DNA of 64,000 nucleotides from Corynebacterium jeikeium. GTDB taxonomy: Bacteria > Actinomycetota > Actinomycetes > Mycobacteriales > Mycobacteriaceae. The number at the start of each line of letters is the position of its first letter. Within the stretch, counting starts at the first letter, position 1. The stretch covers positions 682,001 to 746,000 of the forward strand of contig NZ_CP063195.1 of assembly GCF_028609885.1 (NCBI RefSeq). The letters run 5' to 3'. Under the pieces are notes generated by a model. It saw only the letters and a list, made by a program, of their open reading frames with translations, did no database searches and was not told the origin of the DNA. The position numbers and the translations under genes are program-made. This document shows, piece by piece, positions 24,678 through 32,814 of this stretch.

Positions 24678-24952
24678 TCAAGAGGAGAATGACCGTTCGT
24701 ATGTGGATCCTTTCTGTCGACCACTGAGAACTAATCTAAAGCGCCTTCCTGGAAAAACCCTGTGTACGGTCTGCAAGGTCGCTACGCATTAAATAGGCTT
24801 TTCCCGCAAACGTTAAACACCTGGTCAAAGGGCATAAGGGCATCCGCGAAGCCAAACAATCTGGACGTGAAGGTCATGATTGTCCGGGAGAAAGGATAGG
24901 GTATTGCAAGACCTACGCACGTTCGAGCATGAAACTGGGGAGTGATCCCGCC
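24678..24952 (+). other. Leader/promoter region of the BCCT gene
   Basis: 275 bp without a credible coding frame. I see no known riboswitch or osmotic operator pattern. A GGGGAG at 24937-24942 is the ribosome binding site that decides the ATG at 24953 over the ATG at 24929. Confidence 0.4.
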
Positions 24953-26809
24953 ATGGAAGGCGAAAAATCTACAGCCGCGGCAAACGCGGAAAAAGTAAAG
25001 GTTGATCCACTAATCTTCTGGGTTGCCTTCGGCTTCATCGTCGCCTTTGTTGGCTACGCGATCATCTTCAAAGACAGGGCCGCAGAAAGCCTGCAGACCG
25101 GCGCTAACTGGCTGCTGGAGAACTTCAACTGGCTGTACATCGGCAGCATCTCCCTGGCCTTCCTTTTTCTGATGGTTCTCTTCGCCTCCCGCTTCGGCCG
25201 CATGCGCCTGGGCGTTGAAGGCGAGCAGCCGGCATTCCGAACCTTGTCCTGGTTCGCGATGCTCTTCGCCGGCGGCCTGGGCTCCGTGTTGATGTTCTAC
25301 GGTGTGGCCGAGCCGATGAACCACGTCGTCAACGTACCTATGCAAGATGCGGAACCGATGAGCCCCGAGGCCATCGGCGAAGCCATGGGATTCACCTTGT
25401 ATCACTTCGGCCTGCACATGTGGGTCATCTTCGCGCTGCCTGGCCTGGCTCTGGGCTACTTCATCTACAAGCGCCACCTGCCGCCGCGCGTATCAAGTAT
25501 CTTCGCACCCATCCTCGGCGCCCGGATCTATTCGTGGCCCGGAAAGCTTATTGACGCCCTGTCTATCATCGGCACCGTTTTCGGCATCGCGGTTTCGGTC
25601 GGGCTCGGTACGCTGCAGATCAACTCTGGCCTAGCCAAGGTGTTCGGTGCGGACACCGTCGCGTGGGTGCAGATCAGCATCCTTGTCGTCATCGTGGTGG
25701 CGTCGTCCATCTCGGTTTCCACGGGGCTGTCGAAGGGCATCAAGTGGCTGTCCAACATCAACATTCTCGCGGCAACTCTGCTGATGGTGTTCGTACTGCT
25801 GACCGGCCCTACACTGCTTTTGCTGCGCGGCACGATGGATGCCACTAGTCTGTACGCGGAGTATCTGCCGAAGATCATGTTCTGGTCTGATTCGCAGCAG
25901 GTGAACCCGGGCTGGCAGGGTAAGTGGACGGTCTTCTACTGGGCGTGGACGATCTGTTGGTCGCCTTTCGTGGGCATGTTCGTCGCCCGCATTTCCCGTG
26001 GCCGTACCGTCCGCGAGTTCATCGGCGGCGTGCTGTTGCTGCCGACCGCATTCACTATTGTTTGGTTCTCTGTCTTTGGATACGCCGGCCTGGATATCGA
26101 AAAGAAGGAGTCGGGCGTGCTGACCAAGCCGATCGTGGAGGACGGCGATCCCGCTACTGCGCTGTTCACCTTCTTGGAGCATTTCCCGTGGACTCTAGCC
26201 ATTAGCATCCTGGCACTGTTCGTAATCGCCATCTTCTTCGTCACCTCCATCGACTCCGCTGCGCTGATCAACGACATGTTCGCAGCCGGTGAGGAGGGCA
26301 AGACTCCGCTGATGTACCGCTTGCTGTGGTGCATCATGATCGGCGCTGTCGCAGGTGCCATCCTGATCATGGCTCCGGATTCCGGCATCGACGCACTGCA
26401 ACAAACTGTGATCATCATTGGTTTCCCGTTCGTGCTGTTCAATTTCGTCATGATGTTCTCCCTGGTGAAGGGAATGAATGATGACTCGGCTGCACGCCCT
26501 GAGCCGCCGAGCCGCCAGTGGGGTAAGACCGACTCTGCGGAGAAGCTTGCAGAGCACGAGGCTCGCCCGGCGCCTGGCTATGACAACGAAGGCAACGAGC
26601 ACGCTCGCTTCGAATACGACGCAGAAGGAAACCTCGTCATCCCTGGCAACGTGCGCATCGAGGGCGACCTGGGAATCGTCGGTGACGTGGACAATGACGC
26701 CGAAGTTGCCCCCGCGCGCCTGATGTACGACCAAGAAGGCGAACTGATTACGGACGAGCCGACTGAACCCGAAGGCTCGGCGGACGATGAGGGCGTCAAT
26801 AAGGAATAG
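24953..26809 (+). CDS. BCCT-family osmolyte transporter
   Basis: Secondary carrier of the betaine/choline/carnitine family with twelve membrane helices (~residues 20-505) and a long acidic C-terminal tail (~100 residues). Family segments: FAGGLGSVLMFYGVAEP, LGYFIYKRHLPPR and WSPFVGMFVARISRGRTVREF. C. glutamicum has related carriers (EctP, LcoP) at nearby loci, so uptake of betaine, proline, ectoine or carnitine-like solutes is plausible. Positions that line the substrate and sodium sites in BetP differ here (see findings). 618 aa; the start at 24953 is chosen by its ribosome binding site. Confidence 0.9.
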   Translation: MEGEKSTAAANAEKVKVDPLIFWVAFGFIVAFVGYAIIFKDRAAESLQTGANWLLENFNWLYIGSISLAFLFLMVLFASRFGRMRLGVEGEQPAFRTLSWFAMLFAGGLGSVLMFYGVAEPMNHVVNVPMQDAEPMSPEAIGEAMGFTLYHFGLHMWVIFALPGLALGYFIYKRHLPPRVSSIFAPILGARIYSWPGKLIDALSIIGTVFGIAVSVGLGTLQINSGLAKVFGADTVAWVQISILVVIVVASSISVSTGLSKGIKWLSNINILAATLLMVFVLLTGPTLLLLRGTMDATSLYAEYLPKIMFWSDSQQVNPGWQGKWTVFYWAWTICWSPFVGMFVARISRGRTVREFIGGVLLLPTAFTIVWFSVFGYAGLDIEKKESGVLTKPIVEDGDPATALFTFLEHFPWTLAISILALFVIAIFFVTSIDSAALINDMFAAGEEGKTPLMYRLLWCIMIGAVAGAILIMAPDSGIDALQQTVIIIGFPFVLFNFVMMFSLVKGMNDDSAARPEPPSRQWGKTDSAEKLAEHEARPAPGYDNEGNEHARFEYDAEGNLVIPGNVRIEGDLGIVGDVDNDAEVAPARLMYDQEGELITDEPTEPEGSADDEGVNKE

Positions 26810-26894
26810 ATCAGGAAATGCGTTAAGCACAATCGCACCTACAACATCGGTAGGCTGGATCTAGTACGAATAAACCTATAAAAAAGGAGTGACC

Positions 26895-27749
26895 ATGGTT
26901 CAGCGTGTAGGTGTTATCGGTGCAGGTCTGATGGGATCTGGCATCGCAGAGGTCGCCGCCAAGGCTGGCAGCGACGTGCTGGTTTGGGAGGCCAAGCAGG
27001 AGTTCGCCGATGCGGGTAAGGCTCGCATCGAGAAGTCCCTGGAGAAGGCCGTCAGCCGCGGCAAACTGTCCGAGGAGGACCGCGACGCGGCACTCGGCCG
27101 CCTAACTTTCACCACCAAGCTCGAGGACTTCGCTGACCGCGAGCTGGTCATGGAAGCCATCATTGAGAACGAGGACGTCAAGAAGGACGTCTTCGCCAAG
27201 CTGGACGAGATCGTCGAGGACAAGAAGGCTCCACTGTGCTCCAACACGTCCTCCCTGCCGATCCAGACCATCGCCAGCGCAACTAAGAACCCGGGCCGCG
27301 TGCTGGGCCTGCACTTCTTCAACCCAGTTCCGGTCCTGCCGCTGGTGGAGGTCATCCCGGCGCTGACCACCGACGAGGACGTTGTTGAGGTTGCCCAGAC
27401 CTACGCCACCGAGAAGCTGGGTAAGCAGGCCATCCGCGCGAAGGACCGCTCCGGCTTCATCGTGAACTTCCTGCTGGTGCCGTACATGCTTTCCGCTGTT
27501 CGCATGGTGGAAAACGGCGTGGCAACTCCGGAGGACATCGATACCGGCATGAAGCTGGGGGCCAACCACCCGATGGGTCCGCTGACCCTAGCAGACATGG
27601 TTGGTCTGGATACCTGCGCCTTTATCGCAGACGTCATGTACAAGGAGTTCGGTGACCCGAGCTACGCCTGCCCGCCGCTGCTGCGCCGCATGGTCACCGC
27701 AGGTCACACCGGGCGCAAGTCCGGCAAGGGATTTTACGAGTACAATTAA
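26895..27749 (+). CDS. 3-hydroxyacyl-CoA (3-hydroxybutyryl-CoA) dehydrogenase
   Basis: NAD(P)-dependent oxidation of 3-hydroxyacyl-CoA to 3-oxoacyl-CoA. The Rossmann start is VGVIGAGLMGSGIAE; LGLHFFNPVPVLPLVEVI contains the catalytic His of the H/E dyad, followed by KDRSGFIVNFLLVPYM and a C-terminal NHPMGPLTLADMVGLD. Single-domain form, 284 aa, of the HbdA/PaaH type; probably fatty-acid or butyrate metabolism. The ATG at 26895 is 5 nt after AAAAAGGAG; a GTG two codons earlier overlaps that site. Confidence 0.93.
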   Translation: MVQRVGVIGAGLMGSGIAEVAAKAGSDVLVWEAKQEFADAGKARIEKSLEKAVSRGKLSEEDRDAALGRLTFTTKLEDFADRELVMEAIIENEDVKKDVFAKLDEIVEDKKAPLCSNTSSLPIQTIASATKNPGRVLGLHFFNPVPVLPLVEVIPALTTDEDVVEVAQTYATEKLGKQAIRAKDRSGFIVNFLLVPYMLSAVRMVENGVATPEDIDTGMKLGANHPMGPLTLADMVGLDTCAFIADVMYKEFGDPSYACPPLLRRMVTAGHTGRKSGKGFYEYN

Positions 27750-27833
27750 CCCCACAACGCCCGCTGGGTAATTCGAAGGCCGTGACCGCGGCTCGGCCCG
27801 GTGGGCGGACCCAACGAAAGGAAAGGTCACTAC

Positions 27834-28037
27834 ATGTCCATTGACGATCTGAAGAACAAGGCAGAGGGTGTCGCAGGTCAGGCCAAGGAGGCTGCCGGCG
27901 AGGCTACCAATAACGACGATCTGGCCAACGAGGGTCGCGCAGACCAGACCAAGTCCGACATCAAGGACAAGGCCAACGAGCTGAAGGACAAGGCTTCTGA
28001 CGCTGTAAACAAGGTTCTGGGCGACGCTCAGAAGTAA
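27834..28037 (+). CDS. CsbD-family stress protein
   Basis: 67-aa hydrophilic protein of Lys/Asp/Ala-rich repeats (DDLKNKAEGVAGQAKEAAGEAT, then DIKDKANELKDKASDAV), the CsbD pattern. Relatives are induced by general stress (sigma-B dependent in Bacillus); the molecular role is unknown. ATG at 27834 behind GAAAGGAAAGGTCACTAC. Ends in a strong terminator, so it is probably its own transcription unit. Confidence 0.9.
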   Translation: MSIDDLKNKAEGVAGQAKEAAGEATNNDDLANEGRADQTKSDIKDKANELKDKASDAVNKVLGDAQK

Positions 28038-28050
28038 GACTTAAGACGAC

Positions 28051-28086
28051 AAAAGTCCCGGCTGGAGGATTCCAGCCGGGACTTTT
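28051..28086 (+). terminator. Strong intrinsic terminator after the CsbD gene
   Basis: 16-bp perfect stem AAAAGTCCCGGCTGGA / TCCAGCCGGGACTTTT around a 4-nt loop (GGAT), followed by CTAT. Usable from both strands, including for the convergent aminotransferase gene. Confidence 0.9.
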
Positions 28087-28129
28087 CTATTGCCGGGGGG
28101 AGCTCCGGCGCGCTGGCGCCAGGGAGGCT

Positions 28130-29518
28130 TTACAGCGCCTGGTCGACGACCGCTGCCGCGCGGTCGACGATCTCCAGCGCCCAGTTCAGCTGCTCCTCAG
28201 TGGTGATCAGCGGCGGAGCGAAGTGCAGGCGGTGGCCGGAAACCATCGGCCAGATGCCGGCCTTCTTCAGCTCGGCGCCGAACGCAGCCATGGCCTCGCC
28301 ACCCATCGGGGTCTTGGCCTCCTGGTCGCTAACGAACTCGATGGCCCAGAAGAAGCCCTTGCCACGGACGTTGCCCACGCTCGGGTGGTTCTCCGCGATC
28401 TTCTCCATTGCCGGAGCGATCACGCGCTCGCCCAGCTCGGCGACCTTCTCGAAGATGTTCTCCTCGCGGTAGACCTTCTGTGCCGCCAGGCCAGGCGCGG
28501 CAGCCAGGGGGTGACCGGAGTAGGTCAGGCCGCCCGGGTAAGGCTTGTCGGCGAAGCGCTGGTAGACGGCCTCGTTCATCATCACGCCACCCAGCGGCGC
28601 CATGCCGGAGTTCACGCCCTTGGCGAAGGTAACCAGGTCTGGCTGCAGATTCTTGCCGCCATGCTCGTAGGCGAACATCTTGCCGGTACGGCCGAAGCCG
28701 ACCATGACCTCGTCGGCGATGTACAGCGCACCATGGCGGTCGCAGATCTCGCGCACACCCTGCAGGAAGCCCTCCGGCGGGACGATGATGCCGCTGGAAC
28801 CCACGACGGACTCGATCAGCACGGCAGCCACGTTGTCCTCGTACACCAGGGTTTCCTCCAGAGACTGGAGAGCGCGAGCGCACTCTTCCTCCTGCGTGGA
28901 GGAGTAGAAGGCGCTGCGGTACAAGAACGGGCCCCAGAAGTGCTTCACGTCGCCGTCAGTGGTGGGGTTGCCGTGGCGGCGAGCCTCACCGGTGGCCATA
29001 ATCGCGGAGCCGGTAGCGCCGTGGTAGCTGCGGTAGGCCGTCAGGATCTTGGACTTGCCGGTAGTTAGGCGCGCCATGCGGATGGCGTGCTCGATGGCGT
29101 CCGCGCCGCCGTTGGTGAAGAACACGTGGGAGAAGTCGCCCTGCGCCTGCTCCACGATCTCCTTGGCCAGCTCGCTGCGCACGTCGTTGGAGAACGCGGG
29201 GTTCTGGTTGGTGATGCGGGTTGCTTGCTGCTGAATTGCCTCTACCAGCTTCGGGTGCGCGTGGCCCAGGTTGGCGCTGACCAGCTGGCTGCCCAGGTCC
29301 AGGTAGCCATTGCCCTGATAATCGTAGATCCACACGCCCTCCGCGTGGCTGAGCGGCTGCGGGTTGATCTTCTCTTGCGCCGACCAGCTGTGGAATACGT
29401 AGTTGCTGTCGTTGTCGCGTACCTGTCGCTCTGCGGCCGTTGCTTCTTCGGTGCCGACGCCCACTTTTGAGCCGTCGAAGGTAGTGAACTCGGTGATACT
29501 AGGGGGGAATTCAGTCAT
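28130..29518 (-). CDS. Class III PLP-dependent aminotransferase
   Basis: Fold-type I aminotransferase of the ornithine/GABA/omega-amino-acid class. VFFTNGGADAIEHAIRMAR binds the cofactor phosphate, IADEVMVGFGRTGKMFA carries the Asp contacting the PLP ring, and FAKGVNSGMAPLGGV contains the Schiff-base Lys. The amino donor is not evident; taurine, beta-alanine or diamine donors are possible. 462 aa, ATG at 29518. It follows the ABC exporter gene on the same strand after 9 bp, suggesting an operon of 31486-32736, 29528-31474 and this gene. Confidence 0.9.
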   Translation of the reverse strand: MTEFPPSITEFTTFDGSKVGVGTEEATAAERQVRDNDSNYVFHSWSAQEKINPQPLSHAEGVWIYDYQGNGYLDLGSQLVSANLGHAHPKLVEAIQQQATRITNQNPAFSNDVRSELAKEIVEQAQGDFSHVFFTNGGADAIEHAIRMARLTTGKSKILTAYRSYHGATGSAIMATGEARRHGNPTTDGDVKHFWGPFLYRSAFYSSTQEEECARALQSLEETLVYEDNVAAVLIESVVGSSGIIVPPEGFLQGVREICDRHGALYIADEVMVGFGRTGKMFAYEHGGKNLQPDLVTFAKGVNSGMAPLGGVMMNEAVYQRFADKPYPGGLTYSGHPLAAAPGLAAQKVYREENIFEKVAELGERVIAPAMEKIAENHPSVGNVRGKGFFWAIEFVSDQEAKTPMGGEAMAAFGAELKKAGIWPMVSGHRLHFAPPLITTEEQLNWALEIVDRAAAVVDQAL

Positions 29519-29527
29519 TCTCCCAGG

Positions 29528-31474
29528 CTACTCCTGTGAGTTGGCATCAGCAGCGGAAGTGCTGTCTAAGCCGAACTCTTCATCGTCCTCGGCGCCCGGT
29601 TCGCTGAATCCGAAGCGCTTCAGGCGTGCCCGGTCGGCGGCGGAGGAGGAGCTGGTCAGCTGTAGCAGCTCGTTGTAGATTCCGCCGCTGGTCGCGAGCT
29701 CGGCCGGGGAGCCGACCTCGCAAACATGCCCCTTGTCCAGGGTGACGATCTTGTCCACGTCGGCGATGGTGGACAGGCGGTGGGCGATGACGATGGTAGT
29801 GCGGCCCACCATCAGCTCGTTCAGTCCGGCCTGCACCACGCGCTCGGCCTTGGTGTCCAACGCGGAGGTGGCCTCGTCCAGGATCAGCACGGGGGCGTCC
29901 TTCAGCATCGCGCGGGCCACGGCGATGCGTTGCTTCTGTCCACCGGAAAGGCGCAGGCCGCGCTCGCCAATCAGAGTGTCGTAGCCGTCCTTGAAATGCA
30001 TGATGAAGTCGTGAGCAAAGGCGCGCTTTGCCACTGCCTCGATCTCCTCATCGGTCGCGTCGGGCTTGGCGTAGGCAATGTTTTCCCGCACCGTGCCGGA
30101 GAACAGAGCGGGTTCCTGGAACACCACACCTACGGAGCTGCGCAGCTCTGCGGCCGTCATGTCGGCCACGTCCTTGCCACAGACCTTGAGCTGCCCCTCG
30201 GTGGGGCGGTACAGGCCCAGCAGCAGGTTCACCAGGGTGGACTTGCCGCCACCGGATTCGCCGACCAGTGCTACCTGGTCGCCCTTTGACGCCTGGAAGG
30301 TGACTTCGTGGATGACGGGCTCGCCCTTGAGGTACTCGAAGCTCACGTGGTCGAAATCGATCACCGGGCCAGTTTCTGGGGCGGAAAGTTGCGGGCGCAC
30401 GGCCTGGTCGACGTCTTCCTGGGAGACCAGCATCGGCCCGCCCGGACGGGCGGCCTCCAGCAGGGGAGCGGTGGCCGAGGGCTCCTCTAGCTCTTCCATG
30501 GTCTCGAAGTACTCGCGGGAGCCCGCGGCGGCGCGCTGGGCGGTATCCACCATCCAGCTCATCATGCCGGCTGGCTGGCGGGCCATCACTACGTACTGCA
30601 GTAGTAGAACCATGTCGCCGAGCGTGAAGTCGCCGTGTAGGGTGCGCCAGAACAACATCAGGTAGATGGCGAAGAAGATGATGTTCATCCCGCCCATGCG
30701 CAGGATGTCCATGAAGTGCCACCAGCGGGATTGTTCGCGCGTTAGTTGGATTGTGTCTGCAAAGTGCTTCTGGAACAGCCTAAGTTCGCGCAGCTCAGAG
30801 ACGAAGGACTTCACCACCTTCACCTGTCCGATGACCTCCGCGAAGCGTCCCTGGGCCACGTCGATGTGCTCGTTCTTTTCCTTCTCCCACACCATCCACT
30901 TTTTGGAAGTCAGCATGGTCAAGTACAGGTACATCGGGAAGATGATGGCCAGCAGAAGCGCCAGCGGCCAGTAGTAGATCGCGGTGATGACTAGGATCAT
31001 CACCACTGTGATCAGCATGGAGAAGAAGTTATTGGCGAAGGACTTGATGAAGTCCGTCAGCCCCAGGATGGAGCGATCCAACCGGGAAATGATGGTGCCG
31101 GTGACCTGCTTGTCGTAGTAGCCCTGCGGCAGGGCCAGGAGTTTGGCGTAATAGCGGTTGGAGAGGATCTGGCGCATCCGCATCGCCATCACGTCTCCGA
31201 ACCAACCACCGATGTTGCGGATGATGGTGTTCGCCAGCTCCACAGCTAGTAGCCCGACCGCTAGCCAGATGACGGTTTTCGTGGCGTTCTCAATGGCGGC
31301 GTCGGAAGCGCCACCACCGCCGACGGTATCCACAATGGTGTCGGTGGCCAGCTTCACCAGGAAGGGAGTGGCCAGCGCCAGCCCCGCGGTGACGAGGCTG
31401 GCGATCATCACAATGATGTAGAACGGCCACAGTTCCTTGGTGGAACGCAGGATTCGGCTAAAGGCTTTAATCAC
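29528..31474 (-). CDS. ABC exporter half-transporter (fused permease and ATPase)
   Basis: Six membrane helices in residues ~15-310 followed by a complete nucleotide-binding domain: Walker A GESGGGKST (~404-412), Q-loop VVFQEPALF, signature LSGGQKQR (~505), Walker B VLILDEATS, H-loop IAHR. All catalytic positions are intact, so it can work as a homodimer. Substrate unknown (lipid, peptide or drug). 648 aa with an acidic tail. Starts 11 bp after the PatB stop on the same strand. Confidence 0.92.
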   Translation of the reverse strand: MIKAFSRILRSTKELWPFYIIVMIASLVTAGLALATPFLVKLATDTIVDTVGGGGASDAAIENATKTVIWLAVGLLAVELANTIIRNIGGWFGDVMAMRMRQILSNRYYAKLLALPQGYYDKQVTGTIISRLDRSILGLTDFIKSFANNFFSMLITVVMILVITAIYYWPLALLLAIIFPMYLYLTMLTSKKWMVWEKEKNEHIDVAQGRFAEVIGQVKVVKSFVSELRELRLFQKHFADTIQLTREQSRWWHFMDILRMGGMNIIFFAIYLMLFWRTLHGDFTLGDMVLLLQYVVMARQPAGMMSWMVDTAQRAAAGSREYFETMEELEEPSATAPLLEAARPGGPMLVSQEDVDQAVRPQLSAPETGPVIDFDHVSFEYLKGEPVIHEVTFQASKGDQVALVGESGGGKSTLVNLLLGLYRPTEGQLKVCGKDVADMTAAELRSSVGVVFQEPALFSGTVRENIAYAKPDATDEEIEAVAKRAFAHDFIMHFKDGYDTLIGERGLRLSGGQKQRIAVARAMLKDAPVLILDEATSALDTKAERVVQAGLNELMVGRTTIVIAHRLSTIADVDKIVTLDKGHVCEVGSPAELATSGGIYNELLQLTSSSSAADRARLKRFGFSEPGAEDDEEFGLDSTSAADANSQE

Positions 31475-31485
31475 ACCTAGCCAAG

Positions 31486-32736
31486 TTAATTGTTCGCATG
31501 CTCCTTAGCGAATTCCGCGATGCGGTCCAGGGCCTCGTTCAGGATCTCCCGGGACGTTCCGAAGTTGATGCGCACATGCCCCGCGCCCTGGGCGCCGAAC
31601 ATGGTGCCTTCGTTGAAGGCCACGCGGGCTCCTTCCAGCAGCTTCTGGCCCGGGTTGTCCGCTAGTCCCGGGACCTCACTGAGATCCACCCACAGCAGGA
31701 AGCTGGCCTCGGGGCGGATGAACTTCGCGCCGGGCAGCACCTCCGGCAGGCGGCGTTCGAGCAGATCCAGGTTGCCTTCCAGGTACTCCAGCTCGCTGTC
31801 CAGCCAGGCCTCGCCGTCCGTGTAGGCGGCTTCGGCGGCGACCTGCCCCAGAGTGGAGGCAGATCCGGTGCGCAGTGGGCTGACCTTCGCCATGGCCGCG
31901 CGGTCGTCCGGGTTGGTGAAGATCATCTGCGCGCAGTGCAGACCGGCGGTGTTCCAGCCCTTCGAGGTGGCCAGCACCGTCACGGTTACCCGCGCAGCGG
32001 TCTCGCTGAGCGTGGCCAGGGGAGTGTGCTTGTGCGGCGCGTAGACCACCGGCGCGTGAATTTCGTCGGAGATCAGGCGCACGTTGTACTTGGCAGCCAG
32101 TTCCACCAGCTTGGCCAGCTCTTCGGGGCGCCATGCGCGGCCCAGTGGGTTGTACGGGTTGCATACGATCATCGCGCCCACGCCAGCCGGGTTGTCGGTG
32201 CTGGCGAAGGCAGCCTCCAGGGCCGCGTAGTCGAAGGCCCACTCTTCGGCGCCATTCTTTTTCACCTTGGTCATCTCCACCTCAACCTTCGGGCGCTTCA
32301 CTGCGCTCGGCACGTCGAAGAACGGGTGGTAGCTGGGCACTGGGACGATCACGTCTGAGCCCTGGGGCGTCAACTCGTCGATAGCCGTGGCCACACCCTT
32401 GACCACATCGGGCACCAACCGCACCCACGTCGGCTCGATCTGCCAACCAAAACGGCGATCCAGGAAGCCGGCCAGGGCCTTCTCCACGGACTGGTTACGG
32501 CGCTCGTAGCCGAAGTATTCACGGTCCACGCCAGACTGGATGGCCTGCTTGACGGCAGGGCAAGTGTCGAAGTCGGTCTCGGCGACCCACAGGGGGAGGA
32601 CATCCTCGTCGTAGACGGTCCACTTCATCGTCCCGCGAGCGCGCAACGTGGCGAGGCCGGGAACTGATACGGCGGAATCCTGCGGGCAAGTGTTCTGGGT
32701 GTTCTCAAGGTTGTTGTTTTGGGTGGTTGCGTTCAT
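31486..32736 (-). CDS. aecD: MalY/PatB-type cystathionine beta-lyase (C-S lyase)
   Basis: PLP enzyme of the MalY/PatB aminotransferase subgroup, which cleaves cystathionine and other cysteine conjugates to homocysteine, pyruvate and ammonia. Seen: MKWTVYDEDVLPLWVAETDF, the FGYERRNQS segment, CNPYNPLGRAW, SDEIHAP, and the PLP Lys in ATSKGWNTAGL. In C. glutamicum AecD plays this role in methionine synthesis. The ATG at 32736 follows GGGAGGCT and gives 416 aa. A McbR-type operator sits 20 bp upstream, supporting a sulphur-amino-acid function. The symbol is inferred from family and operator. Confidence 0.8.
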   Translation of the reverse strand: MNATTQNNNLENTQNTCPQDSAVSVPGLATLRARGTMKWTVYDEDVLPLWVAETDFDTCPAVKQAIQSGVDREYFGYERRNQSVEKALAGFLDRRFGWQIEPTWVRLVPDVVKGVATAIDELTPQGSDVIVPVPSYHPFFDVPSAVKRPKVEVEMTKVKKNGAEEWAFDYAALEAAFASTDNPAGVGAMIVCNPYNPLGRAWRPEELAKLVELAAKYNVRLISDEIHAPVVYAPHKHTPLATLSETAARVTVTVLATSKGWNTAGLHCAQMIFTNPDDRAAMAKVSPLRTGSASTLGQVAAEAAYTDGEAWLDSELEYLEGNLDLLERRLPEVLPGAKFIRPEASFLLWVDLSEVPGLADNPGQKLLEGARVAFNEGTMFGAQGAGHVRINFGTSREILNEALDRIAEFAKEHANN

Positions 32737-32756
32737 AGCCTCCCACCCTAGCACTC

Positions 32757-32772
32757 TAGACAGAGCTGTCTA
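32757..32772 (-). promoter_or_regulatory. McbR-type operator upstream of the C-S lyase gene
   Basis: TAGAC-AGAGCT-GTCTA fits exactly the TAGAC-N6-GTCTA inverted repeat described for McbR, the TetR-family repressor of methionine/cysteine genes in C. glutamicum. The symmetry extends to 8-bp arms (32756-32773). On the minus strand TAGACA could also serve as -35 for a TAGGGT -10 16 bp further, so binding would block the promoter. Confidence 0.7.
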
Positions 32773-32814
32773 GTCACTGTCTGGTGTGGTACCCGAATCA
32801 GATCGAATAGAGCC

